Shown: positions 45,601-55,372 of the stretch, piece by piece
Layout of the letters: each line of letters opens with the position of its first letter
How positions within the stretch are numbered: position 1 is the stretch's first letter
Source of the DNA: Flammula alnicola
Lineage: Eukaryota > Basidiomycota > Agaricomycetes > Agaricales > Strophariaceae
Direction of reading: 5' to 3'
Assembly: GCA_015499995.1 (NCBI GenBank)
Contig: JADNRV010000006.1
Location: forward strand, 248,001-312,000
DNA: 64,000 nt
Notes under the pieces: model-generated
Seen by the model: the letters and a program-made list of their open reading frames with translations, nothing else
What the model was told of the DNA's origin: nothing
The model's database searches: none
Translations under genes and position numbers: made by a program

Positions 45601-48563
45601 GGTTCCAAATCTGCATACTTCTCCACGGAAACAACGTCTTGTAGAAGCGAGGGAAAGGAGGATTCAAGAAAGGGTTTATCTCCTAAAACATTGTCGGTAT
45701 AAAATGCCAAAGGAGGTACATGGCCATATTGGTCAAGAGATTCCCTCATTTTCTTGAGAGCGAGTTCGAATTGTGAATGAGCCTCCATCGCAACAAGCGC
45801 ACATACACGAATTTCACCCTTCTCATTCGTGACTGTCAGGAGCCCAGTAAAGATCATTACACCATTGACTCGTGAGATATGCTTCGTGATTATGACTGCC
45901 CAAATGCACATTTATTCTCACGTGCCCGCGCGCGATTTGGGTCTGCGCGCCCCCGAAATGGCCTCAACTCACAATTTCGTCAGGTTTTCAGCTCAAACAT
46001 TCTAACTAGACCTCCCCACATGTATTTAGTAGGTTCAATTAGCTCACATCACTCTCCATTAACACAATGAAGTGAATTGAACTGTTTTTGGCAATAGCCA
46101 AACACTTTCCCACGGATGCTAGACTTTGGTGTATGTATGTGCATCCCTCCATGCCGACTCGAATCCAAAACCTCTGAGCCTTCAATCAACCTGAAATGAC
46201 CTCAATAATAAGCTCAGCCTATCTAATAGACCTTTCTGTATGTTAATATTAATATCTTAAATGACTCAGATAGTCTTTTGAATTTGAGATGCATGTCTTC
46301 GAAGTACAACTAAGTTCGAATTGTAAGAAATTTATATTATTGCTACAAAAATGCTTGTCGCCTTCAAGTTGATTGCTCAAACTCCCAAATGCTGGAGATT
46401 GTGCGAAATTTCAAGTGTTTGGCTGTTGCCAAAAACAGTTCAATTCACTTCATTGTGTTAATGGAGAGTGATGTGAGCTAATCAAGAGCTAAATGAAACT
46501 ACTAAATACATGTGGGGAGGTCTAGTTAGAATGTTTGAGCTGAAAACCTGACGAAATTGTGAGTTGAGGCCATTTCGGGGGCGCGCAGACCCAACTCGCG
46601 CGCGCGCGGGCACGTGAGAATAAATGTGCATTTGGGCAGTCATATCGTGATCTGATACAATATGATTTTAGTCATGTACGTACAAAAAAAGCTATATGTA
46701 TTTGCTTACCTTGTGGCTATGATCAATCGCACAAATCTCTGCACTCAACATGGCGGTGTGCTGGTTTAACTCATCTTGGTGTTCCTCAATGAAGTGGTCA
46801 TACATGTCACGGAGCCACTGAGAACTCGGGACATAGCCATGCGGCCCATTTGGCGAGCGATCTTTGAATGGGAGAAAATCCTCAAACTTCTGACCTCGCC
46901 ATTCCGACAACCCTCGTGACGTAGCAAGGGAATGGAGATATTGAAGATGAAGCTCGTCATATTTCTGCAGATGTTGCACTCGTAAAGCATCAGAGAACTG
47001 CTTTGCTCCCATTCCATTCTGAAAACACGATCGCATAAAAGTGAACAGGGAGTGTGATATACCACTCCGACAACTCAACCGCGCCGGAAATTCTGCCGCT
47101 AATTCGGGTGGTAGCCTGGCAAGAATGCGGCTGTCCCAGCTTCGGAATGTAGCACTTGCTCCTTTTGCGGAAGTACAGTTCGGGCAGCGGTATCGAAAAC
47201 CGATGATCCAGAATGAGCCATTGAGATCAACACAACGGCGTGGAAAGGGGACGTGGTCATGGCGATATAACTTCTTTGAGCAATTTGGGCATGGAATTCC
47301 ATGACACAGCGGCTCTGGATCCCAAAGAAAGAACCGAGGTAGCATGAGATTTGCAGGCGATACATGATCACGACGTAGAATGAAATAGGGTGACAGGCAT
47401 GGGAACCAGAATGTTTGAAGGTCACGGTAAAGTGGCGGAAGGCCTCGGGCGTCACGATTACGGCACTCGTCAACTTTCTGCTGAAATGCAGAAAGAAGCC
47501 ATTGAGGTTGTGGATGGCGCTGGGCTCGACGGGAACTCGAAGATTCGTGCGAATCAGATGCACCGGCAGGTTCAAGGACAGGATCAACCTCGTCTCCTGT
47601 TTTCTCATCCTGCATATCATCATCATCACCCAACCCATCCTCCATCATGCCCGAATAAATGTCTTCGCTATTGTTCGCAGACAAAAGCTCAATGCCACCT
47701 TGGGGGTCTTCATCCGGGATAATGCGATGGGAGTTTACTGAATTGGAGGTAGGTGGCGGAAGTGCGATGTGTTCTGCAGGAGGAGGTGGAGCCTCGGATA
47801 CAGGCCTCGAAGGCGACGACGGCTTGGACCCAGAGTGGGAAGGAGATAAAGAGGACAAATGTCCAATCTCGCTATTCCGGCCGTGGGTGGTGGGTTCCGT
47901 GGCCACGGTGCGGGCTGTGAAAGCGGTTTCAGTGCGGTTTTGCGAACGTGTTGAGCCAACGGTTCCGGGAATAACCTAATTTATTTTTTAGAATGATTTG
48001 AAGCCTTCAGTAATTAAAATTAACATACAATTCTTCCAAACTCGATGGTCGTTGGCGGTACCGCCTTTCGAGGACGACCAAGAGGCTTTTGAGAGACCGT
48101 AACATTGCTCGCTGACCCTGGGTTGTCAACTTCGGCTTGGGCGCGCTGCTTGGGACCTGAGCCACGAGGCCGTCCAACAGGCCGCTTCACGGCTGGCACT
48201 GAGGCTTTCGCGTGCATGCTGGTGCTTTTGTTGCGGCTTCCACGGGGCCGTCCGCGACCACGCTTTGTGGAAGGTGATGATTGGGATGGGCCGGGGTTAT
48301 TAGGGACATCAGAAACTGTGGATTGTGATGATTAGCATTCTTAAAATAAGCACTGTAGAAAGCAACTATACCTTCCGTTAAAGGTGCACTGAGTGATGCC
48401 TCACGGTGGCTATTTCCTTCGATGGAAACATTGTTCTTTGTGCTGCCACCACTGTAACACCGACATGTGAATTTGGATCCAAACTTGAACAGCCATCACG
48501 GACTTACCTCGAGTGTGCAGCCAGATCATTACCGAAGGCGGCGCCCGGGTTGTCGATGTCCAT
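42636..48563 (-). pseudogene. transposase gene of copy 1, disrupted by a foldback element
   Basis: Exons by comparison with copy 2: 48563-48508, 48451-48372, 48315-48029, 47975-46710, 45890-45372, 45315-43717, 43658-43206 and 43139-42636. The 754-bp insertion lies in exon 5, after its first seven bases. If the original 3' splice site is used, the exon reads ITI then a stop inside the element. The AG at the far end of the element would add five bases and put the rest out of frame. So this copy should not make full-length protein, although every other exon is identical in translation to copy 2. The protein is described under copy 2. Confidence 0.8.
45884..46651. mobile_element. 754-bp foldback element (long-TIR MITE) with 7-bp target duplication
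   Basis: Element 45891-46644, flanked by TCGTGAT at 45884-45890 and 46645-46651; copy 2 of the host transposon has a single TCGTGAT there (52371-52377), proving an insertion. Both ends begin TATGACTGCCCAAATGCACA and the inverted arms stay similar for about 215 bp, with small indels, GC-rich CGCGCG runs and a shared TTCACTTCATTGTG stretch. The central 300 bp is AT-rich and non-coding. The long arms should form a stable hairpin. The mobilising family is unknown; 7-8 bp duplications are typical of hAT-like and some other families. Confidence 0.88.
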
Positions 48564-48679
48564 GTGTCTGGTTATGGAGTTCTCAACTTTGCGGTTTGAC
48601 TGACGGCGAAGGTGAACGGTGTGAATATTTCTTTCTTACATAATTATTATGTAAGTAGGTCAGTATCAGAATCAGTATC

Positions 48680-48704
48680 GTCCCCTGGCATGAGTAACGA
48701 GCCC
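48680..48704 (-). repeat. terminal inverted repeat, copy 1 right
   Basis: The reverse complement begins GGGCTCGTTACTCATGCC. It abuts the ATTGT junction at 48705-48709. Confidence 0.7.
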
Positions 48705-48709
48705 ATTGT
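48705..48709. repeat. junction target duplication between the two transposon copies
   Basis: ATTGT, one base short of the ATTGTT found at both outer ends; the first G of copy 2 is also missing. A target-site-like spacer thus separates the head-to-tail copies. Confidence 0.7.
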
Positions 48710-49122
48710 GGCCCGATACTGATGTCGGGTGAAGAAAATAAATAAATAAAATAAATAAATAAAATAATCGCAGGAACATCTGGAATCATCTCGAACCTCT
48801 TTGGACTCGACGCACATCTTGAGCGCGTTCACGACCCCCTTGTCAATAGATCACCATGAACGCGATCTATCAACCATCCTCGGTGAAGAACCTCATCCCT
48901 GGTCATCCCTGACCCTGATTGATGGTCCTGATCTGTTCGATCTCGCATTATCTGGGTGTTATCTGAGCCAGATGACAACACAATCCAAACAGGCCACAGC
49001 CGACATCGACCATGGATTTGGGCAGCTGATTTCATGGACAGTTTAAAGATCATTAATATTGAGACGAGGTGCAGTTCTTCTATGCGATAACATGGGAATT
49101 TATAATGATAGACTACTGTCTT

Positions 49123-52100
49123 TTATAGCCAGGCTTCCCAGCAGGGCACGTCTGGTTTCTTGCTGTTTCTCCCTCGACACGAACTCTTTTTACAATCAAG
49201 ACAGACTGCCCCGCAGAACCTGACCTCCTTCTTTCCTTTACACCCATCCTTGAAGCATTTCTGACATCTTCGCGGCTTGCGAGCCCTCTTTGCGGGTTCC
49301 GTTCTCACCAAATGGTCTCCGACACGCTTTCGTGATATATATCCTTGAATGGACGATGTGGAGCTTGTACCGGCAGCCTGGGTGGACACTGCTGCTGCCT
49401 GTTGCACGTTGTCAGAATTTCTCGGTGTCGGTGATGTGTTGATTGGTACGTTGAATCCGTGGTTGACACTGTTCGGCTTAGCAGGTCTTTTAGGTACTGG
49501 AGGTGCATGGGCAGATCTTGCGGGGTTCCGAATCGCTTCAAGCACGGGTTTTCGCGTGTTCAGAGTTCTGGAGAGGGTTTCCTTGACATTGAGATTTATC
49601 TTCCAGGTATTGTAGTAAGCCGTTAACTGTTCAATGAGCTAATTTCCACTTTCAGACCGAAATCAACGGATGCAGGTGTCCGTAATCCATACCTTGTACG
49701 TCAACTCCTTCTGACCATCGGCAAGGTAGTTCCACACTTTGACGGCCTCCTTCCAATTAGGCGACCCGTTTTTCGGACTAAAGGCCTCATTTTCGCGCAT
49801 GAGCTTTCGAAACATATCCCTTTCAGCCGGTGTGTGAATTGGTAGTGCGGGCTTTCTTGTTCCTTGCTTACGTGCGAGGAAAACATGTTGTCGCTTGCAA
49901 CCTTCAAGTTCAAGTGAAGGCATGTACTCTGACATTCCGCTGCTTGAACGAACATCAGGAGGTATTGGAAGGATGCCCGAAACCTCGTTCGCTGGTGTAT
50001 ACAGGTTCCCATTCACCCATCCCGTGATTTTGGGTGCGCCAACGAGAACATCGTGTAAGAATTCTTGTAACTCTTGCCGCTTGTTGGTGGTCCAGATACT
50101 AAAGTGACTTTGATAGCGTTTTCCGGTGCTGTTGAGTGTTCCGACCTGGAATTAGGTGCGTCAGTCATTATTTTGGCACAGCAAAAATAAAGTATTGATG
50201 TACCAGCAGGTTGTGCCGAATCACGAAGTCAAGAAGGCATGCATTCACGTGTCGGATGGAGGCTCCTGAAGTCGGCAGACGTGAACGAAGGTGGGTATGC
50301 ACCCCGCCTTCTGTAAATGTCGTGCCTCGTGAACAGCGGTAGATTGGTAAACCGCCGTTGGCGTTGTCGATACCGATCTGTGTGTACAGTGGGATGCCAG
50401 GTGGATCTGAGACATAGCCATTGTGAATGAGATTTAGGATGTTCTTCGCAATCCTCCAGGCCGTTGGATTAAAGAGTGGCATCCCTGTCTTCGCATCTTT
50501 GAGCGGCCCATAAGTTCGAAATACAGATTCTACAAGAGGGTACAGCTGTTCAGGAGGTGGAATAACCCTCTTGCAGTGCTTCCAAACCCAGGCAGCACGG
50601 GTTCGAACAAGGTCGTCGAATGTCAGTGGAGGATCTTGGGTCGCAGCCCAAGCGGCAACACGGCACTTGTCCTCGTTGTCGGGCACAAAGAGGGCATCAC
50701 GCAGTGCTTTGCCAAACTCTGGCCGTAGCGAGTGGACTGCCGATATGTAGATTCGGTTGAAAAGGTGAAAAGGGTCATTGACGACCCGGCTTAGAATTTT
50801 GTTGGTCCACTGATTTGGAGGAGGCCCAAGTACAGTGTCACCTTCCGCGGCACTCGATGGATCGACTTCGCATGTAGTAGCTGTGCTGGCTTCAGCTATG
50901 GCTGCTTCGAGGTTGGGCTCATCATCTGGAACTCGGTCCAATATAAGGTCAGCCAATGAAGGATGTTCTTGTTCTTCCGACTCGTCCAACTGAAAAGCTG
51001 TTCCAGGGGTCTTCACGTCAGTTGCCTGTGATGGTGATGTGTCCAGCGTTGGTTGAGTTGGAGATTTGTGGAGATGTGAATCACTATTCTCCGATGGCCT
51101 GGAGCGCAATGGATTGAGGTTTGAGTTGGGAGGCATTACGTGGATAGCATCAGAAAGTCGGAGGTGGCTTCGCAAGCAGACTAAGGTGAATGATGGTGGG
51201 CCAAAGCTTGCCAGAGCACGTCTACGATGAGAGTTGATAATAGCTCCAGGAACAAGAACTTCAGTTATAGTAACAGCAGTGCGTTTCGGGGTGATATTAA
51301 TACCATCATATTCGGTGTCATTGTGGTGCTCAGATATGTGTCCGCGTGCGATTATTCGAGATAAGTCGTCGTGATAAAGGATGATGCTGGTTAAAGCCGC
51401 TAAATTATCGGGTAGAGGCTGTGGAGGATTGATTTGGATAAGTTTCTCGTAAACAAGAAGTGAGGCATAAGCATCGAGCGCAGCGTAATTGAGCATCTCT
51501 TGGCTAAGCTCTGCCTCTTCCCAAGCAGTACTGATGCGTGATGATGTGTTTTTCGGAAGTTGTTTATGCAGAACGGCAGCACAGAGGTCTGTAAGACTGC
51601 ATTTTGCGGAGGTAACAGCCTGTCGTTCCTTGGCAAACTTGGCAAGATCCAATGCACCAACAAAAGGAGACGAAGGTCGACATGCAGATTCAAGGTATTT
51701 CAAGTCTGCGGCAACCATCCGGCCAACTTTGACCACATTAGGATTCGATAAAAGTAGCATCAAGGCCTGCGGAAGACGCCCCGCTTCAATCATTGCACCA
51801 ACCTATAAGGTGAATGAGTATCATTCAAAATATTACATGTGTTAATTATTGCACATGCCTGGAGAATGAAAACACAATTGCCGTGAGCAATTTGGATAAT
51901 GGCAGTATGTCCGCGTCCGACAATGCGACCATCAGATGTAGTGTTGATGTTCCATTCAGCATCAAATCCAATGGCAGTCGCTCCATTTCCGTCAGATGGA
52001 AGGCTATCAAGGACGGTTCGGGCAGCATCTTCAATTGCATTCCATGATGCCTTGACAAGAACAACAATGTTTGAAGGAAGAACCAGAGGTTCCAAATCTG

Positions 52101-54289
52101 CATACTTCTCCACGGAAACAACGTCTTGTAGAAGCGAGGGAAAGGAGGATTCAAGAAAGGGTTTATCTCCTAAAACATTGTCGGTATAAAATGCCAAAGG
52201 AGGTACATGGCCATATTGGTCAAGAGATTCCCTCATTTTCTTGAGAGCGAGTTCGAATTGTGAATGAGCCTCCATCGCAACAAGCGCACATACACGAATT
52301 TCACCCTTCTCATTCGTGACTGTCAGGAGCCCAGTAAAGATCATTACACCATTGACTCGTGAGATATGCTTCGTGATCTGATACAATATGATTTTAGTCA
52401 TGTACGTACAAAAAAAGCTATATGTATTTGCTTACCTTGTGGCTATGATCAATCGCACAAATCTCTGCACTCAACATGGCGGTGTGCTGGTTTAACTCAT
52501 CTTGGTGTTCCTCAATGAAGTGGTCATACATGTCACGGAGCCACTGAGAACTCGGGACATAGCCATGCGGCCCATTTGGCGAGCGATCTTTGAATGGGAG
52601 AAAATCCTCAAACTTCTGACCTCGCCATTCCGACAACCCTCGTGACGTAGCAAGGGAATGGAGATATTGAAGATGAAGCTCGTCATATTTCTGCAGATGT
52701 TGCACTCGTAAAGCATCAGAGAACTGCTTTGCTCCCATTCCATTCTGAAAACACGATCGCATAAAAGTGAACAGGGAGTGTGATATACCACTCCGACAAC
52801 TCAACCGCGCCGGAAATTCTGCCGCTAATTCGGGTGGTAGCCTGGCAAGAATGCGGCTGTCCCAGCTTCGGAATGTAGCACTTGCTCCTTTTGCGGAAGT
52901 ACAGTTCGGGCAGCGGTATCGAAAACCGATGATCCAGAATGAGCCATTGAGATCAACACAACGGCGTGGAAAGGGGACGTGGTCATGGCGATATAACTTC
53001 TTTGAGCAATTTGGGCATGGAATTCCATGACACAGCGGCTCTGGATCCCAAAGAAAGAACCGAGGTAGCATGAGATTTGCAGGCGATACATGATCACGAC
53101 GTAGAATGAAATAGGGTGACAGGCATGGGAACCAGAATGTTTGAAGGTCACGGTAAAGTGGCGGAAGGCCTCGGGCGTCACGATTACGGCACTCGTCAAC
53201 TTTCTGCTGAAATGCAGAAAGAAGCCATTGAGGTTGTGGATGGCGCTGGGCTCGACGGGAACTCGAAGATTCGTGCGAATCAGATGCACCGGCAGGTTCA
53301 AGGACAGGATCAACCTCGTCTCCTGTTTTCTCATCCTGCATATCATCATCATCACCCAACCCATCCTCCATCATGCCCGAATAAATGTCTTCGCTATTGT
53401 TCGCAGACAAAAGCTCAATGCCACCTTGGGGGTCTTCATCCGGGATAATGCGATGGGAGTTTACTGAATTGGAGGTAGGTGGCGGAAGTGCGATGTGTTC
53501 TGCAGGAGGAGGTGGAGCCTCGGATACAGGCCTCGAAGGCGACGACGGCTTGGACCCAGAGTGGGAAGGAGATAAAGAGGACAAATGTCCAATCTCGCTA
53601 TTCCGGCCGTGGGTGGTGGGTTCCGTGGCCACGGTGCGGGCTGTGAAAGCGGTTTCAGTGCGGTTTTGCGAACGTGTTGAGCCAACGGTTCCGGGAATAA
53701 CCTAATTTATTTTTTAGAATGATTTGAAGCCTTCAGTAATTAAAATTAACATACAATTCTTCCAAACTCGATGGTCGTTGGCGGTACCGCCTTTCGAGGA
53801 CGACCAAGAGGCTTTTGAGAGACCGTAACATTGCTCGCTGACCCTGGGTTGTCAACTTCGGCTTGGGCGCGCTGCTTGGGACCTGAGCCACGAGGCCGTC
53901 CAACAGGCCGCTTCACGGCTGGCACTGAGGCTTTCGCGTGCATGCTGGTGCTTTTGTTGCGGCTTCCACGGGGCCGTCCGCGACCACGCTTTGTGGAAGG
54001 TGATGATTGGGATGGGCCGGGGTTATTAGGGACATCAGAAACTGTGGATTGTGATGATTAGCATTCTTAAAATAAGCACTGTAGAAAGCAACTATACCTT
54101 CCGTTAAAGGTGCACTGAGTGATGCCTCACGGTGGCTATTTCCTTCGATGGAAACATTGTTCTTTGTGCTGCCACCACTGTAACACCGACATGTGAATTT
54201 GGATCCAAACTTGAACAGCCATCACGGACTTACCTCGAGTGTGCAGCCAGATCATTACCGAAGGCGGCGCCCGGGTTGTCGATGTCCAT
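49123..54289 (-). CDS. AT-hook / DUF6729 / RNase H-like / DEDDy-exonuclease transposon protein (about 1587 aa)
   Basis: Exons 54289-54234, 54177-54098, 54041-53755, 53701-52436, 52377-51859, 51802-50204, 50145-49693 and 49626-49123 sum to 1588 codons with no frame loss. Intron 5 uses a GC donor (GCATGT). Order: three AT-hooks (KRGRGRPRG, KRPVGRPRG, KPLGRPRKA; about residues 55-135); acidic linker; DUF6729-like module (about 324-414) with LPRFFLWDPE and two CPNC knuckles; a segment with AIDHSHK (Asp 559) and LAFYTDNVLGD (Asp 629) resembling the first two acids of an RNase H-like transposase; 3'-5' exonuclease with FDAEW (Asp 702, Glu 704), VAADLKYLE (Asp 769) and YAALD (Tyr 842, Asp 846), the complete DEDDy set; a long unassigned region; and a C-terminal Cys cluster (CQKCFKDGCKGKK, then CLDCKKSSCRGRNSKKP). 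Element-borne and bounded by inverted repeats, so presumably the transposase. The exonuclease call is firm; the transposase core is inferred, since I could not place a third acid. Confidence 0.8.
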
Positions 54290-54405
54290 GTGTCTGGTTA
54301 TGGAGTTCTCAACTTTGCGGTTTGACTGACGGCGAAGGTGAACGGTGTGAATATTTCTTTCTTACATAATTATTATGTAAGTAGGTCAGTATCAGAATCA
54401 GTATC

Positions 54406-54430
54406 GTCCCCTGGCATGAGTAACGAGCCC
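54406..54430 (-). repeat. terminal inverted repeat, copy 2 right
   Basis: Same as 48680-48704; followed by ATTGTT, the outer target duplication. Confidence 0.7.
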
Positions 54431-54436
54431 ATTGTT

Positions 54437-55372
54437 GACCCAGTGCCCGCATAATTTAAATTAATAACGTGACAGTGCTTGCATTTATCATGTGACCGTG
54501 TTCACCGTGGGGTGTCCGACGGCCGGCCTGTTAACTGAGCCACGTAGTCCCTCAATTATGTTCGAGACGAGAAGTCAGAATCCGTGAGCACAAGGACTGA
54601 AAATGCTGTGAAAACGCGGTCGGATACGTGTTGCTGGACCTATGCGCGATGGTGAGAGTCAACGAACTCAGACGAAAACTTTCGTTCTCGCCATCGCTCG
54701 GCTGGAGGCCGGAACCGGCCGTTCCGCCCCCTTGCTTGACAGTGAATGATATGTACATACTATGTAGACGTCACGAAATTGGGTCTTAACCGGTCTTTCT
54801 TCCATCTCCTACTATAACTTTTTTTCGGCCTTTCTCAGGGGTTGAACGTTGAAGGTTGAACGCTCCGCGCTCAGCGCTCAACAACGTTACTGGAGGATCC
54901 AGCACACATAGTGTTGTTGGCTCAACCTCGCCATCTCGCCACACCAGGCCTCGCCATGTGGCGATCGCCGGGTGGCGATAAAAAAATTCTAAAATGGGGT
55001 GGTGAATGGGTGGCGAGTCCCAATTAAGTAATCACATAGATCCAGAAGTCCATAATACCATATCGATGGAAATTTTAATTGGCCAATACTACACACTGTA
55101 CACAGTCTCTACATTGCTAAAAATGTCCAAAAACAAGGGTGGACATTCAGTGGATGAATTTCTTCACCAACATTTCACACCTGTTGGTGAAAAAACGGCC
55201 TCCAAGTGATGGAATAAATTCTCCGACAGATGGGGATGACCTTTCATCCCCAGTGAGAAACGCACATGACCATAGATAACCACGTTGTACCTAATCTAAT
55301 CTATGTAACGTAATTGAACGATATCCAAACGGTCTTGTTGGCTTCACTTTTTACCCTCATCCACGCCTATCT
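54437..55372. other. non-coding region with palindromes and TCGCCA repeats
   Basis: Contains the palindrome CGGAACCGGCCGTTCCG at about 54709-54725, a GTTGAACG/CGCTCAAC hairpin at about 54840-54890, and a cluster of TCGCCA and TGGCGA motifs at 54925-55020. Possibly the 5' terminal region of the TNP2 element that follows. No gene. Confidence 0.4.

Larger units (their letters stand above)
42222..48704. mobile_element. DNA transposon, copy 1 (non-autonomous: coding exon interrupted)
   Basis: Same element as 48710-54430. Left end GGGCCCGATACTGATGTCGG; right end (reverse complement) GGGCTCGTTACTCATGCCAG, an imperfect inverted repeat with 17 of 22 matches. Outer flank ATTGTT at 42216-42221. It carries an extra 761 bp relative to copy 2: a 754-bp foldback insertion plus a 7-bp duplication. 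All peptide segments I compared are identical to copy 2, so the duplication is very recent. Confidence 0.8.
48710..54430. mobile_element. DNA transposon, copy 2 (apparently autonomous)
   Basis: 5.7 kb, left end GGCCCGATACTGATGTCGGG, right end ...TGAGTAACGAGCCC, flanked on the right by ATTGTT at 54431-54436, the same six bases as left of copy 1. It encodes one gene on the minus strand (49123-54289). Subterminal features: a 21-bp palindrome (CTTACATAA-TTA-TTATGTAAG) at 54361-54381, two GATACTGA motifs (reverse strand) near the right end and one at the left end. The 400 bp beyond the stop codon is non-coding and has an A-rich AAATAAATAAAT tract at the left end. Superfamily not recognised. Confidence 0.82.

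Noticed and set aside
45303..45911. Frame in copy 1 running from inside the foldback element into exon 5 (starts MCIWAVIITKH)
   Set aside because: The first residues come from the inserted element. A stop lies just upstream and no acceptor gives the right phase, so it is not a functional alternative exon.
48801..49046. 81-codon plus-strand frame near the left end of transposon copy 2 (also at 42314-42559)
   Set aside because: It starts at a non-ATG codon, has no recognisable domain, and lies in the 3' non-coding part of the element. Its presence in both copies only reflects the duplication.
42222..54430. Pair of long direct repeats as LTRs of a retroelement
   Set aside because: The repeats are the whole 5.7-kb coding unit. 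There is no reverse transcriptase or integrase, and the ends are inverted repeats with target duplications.
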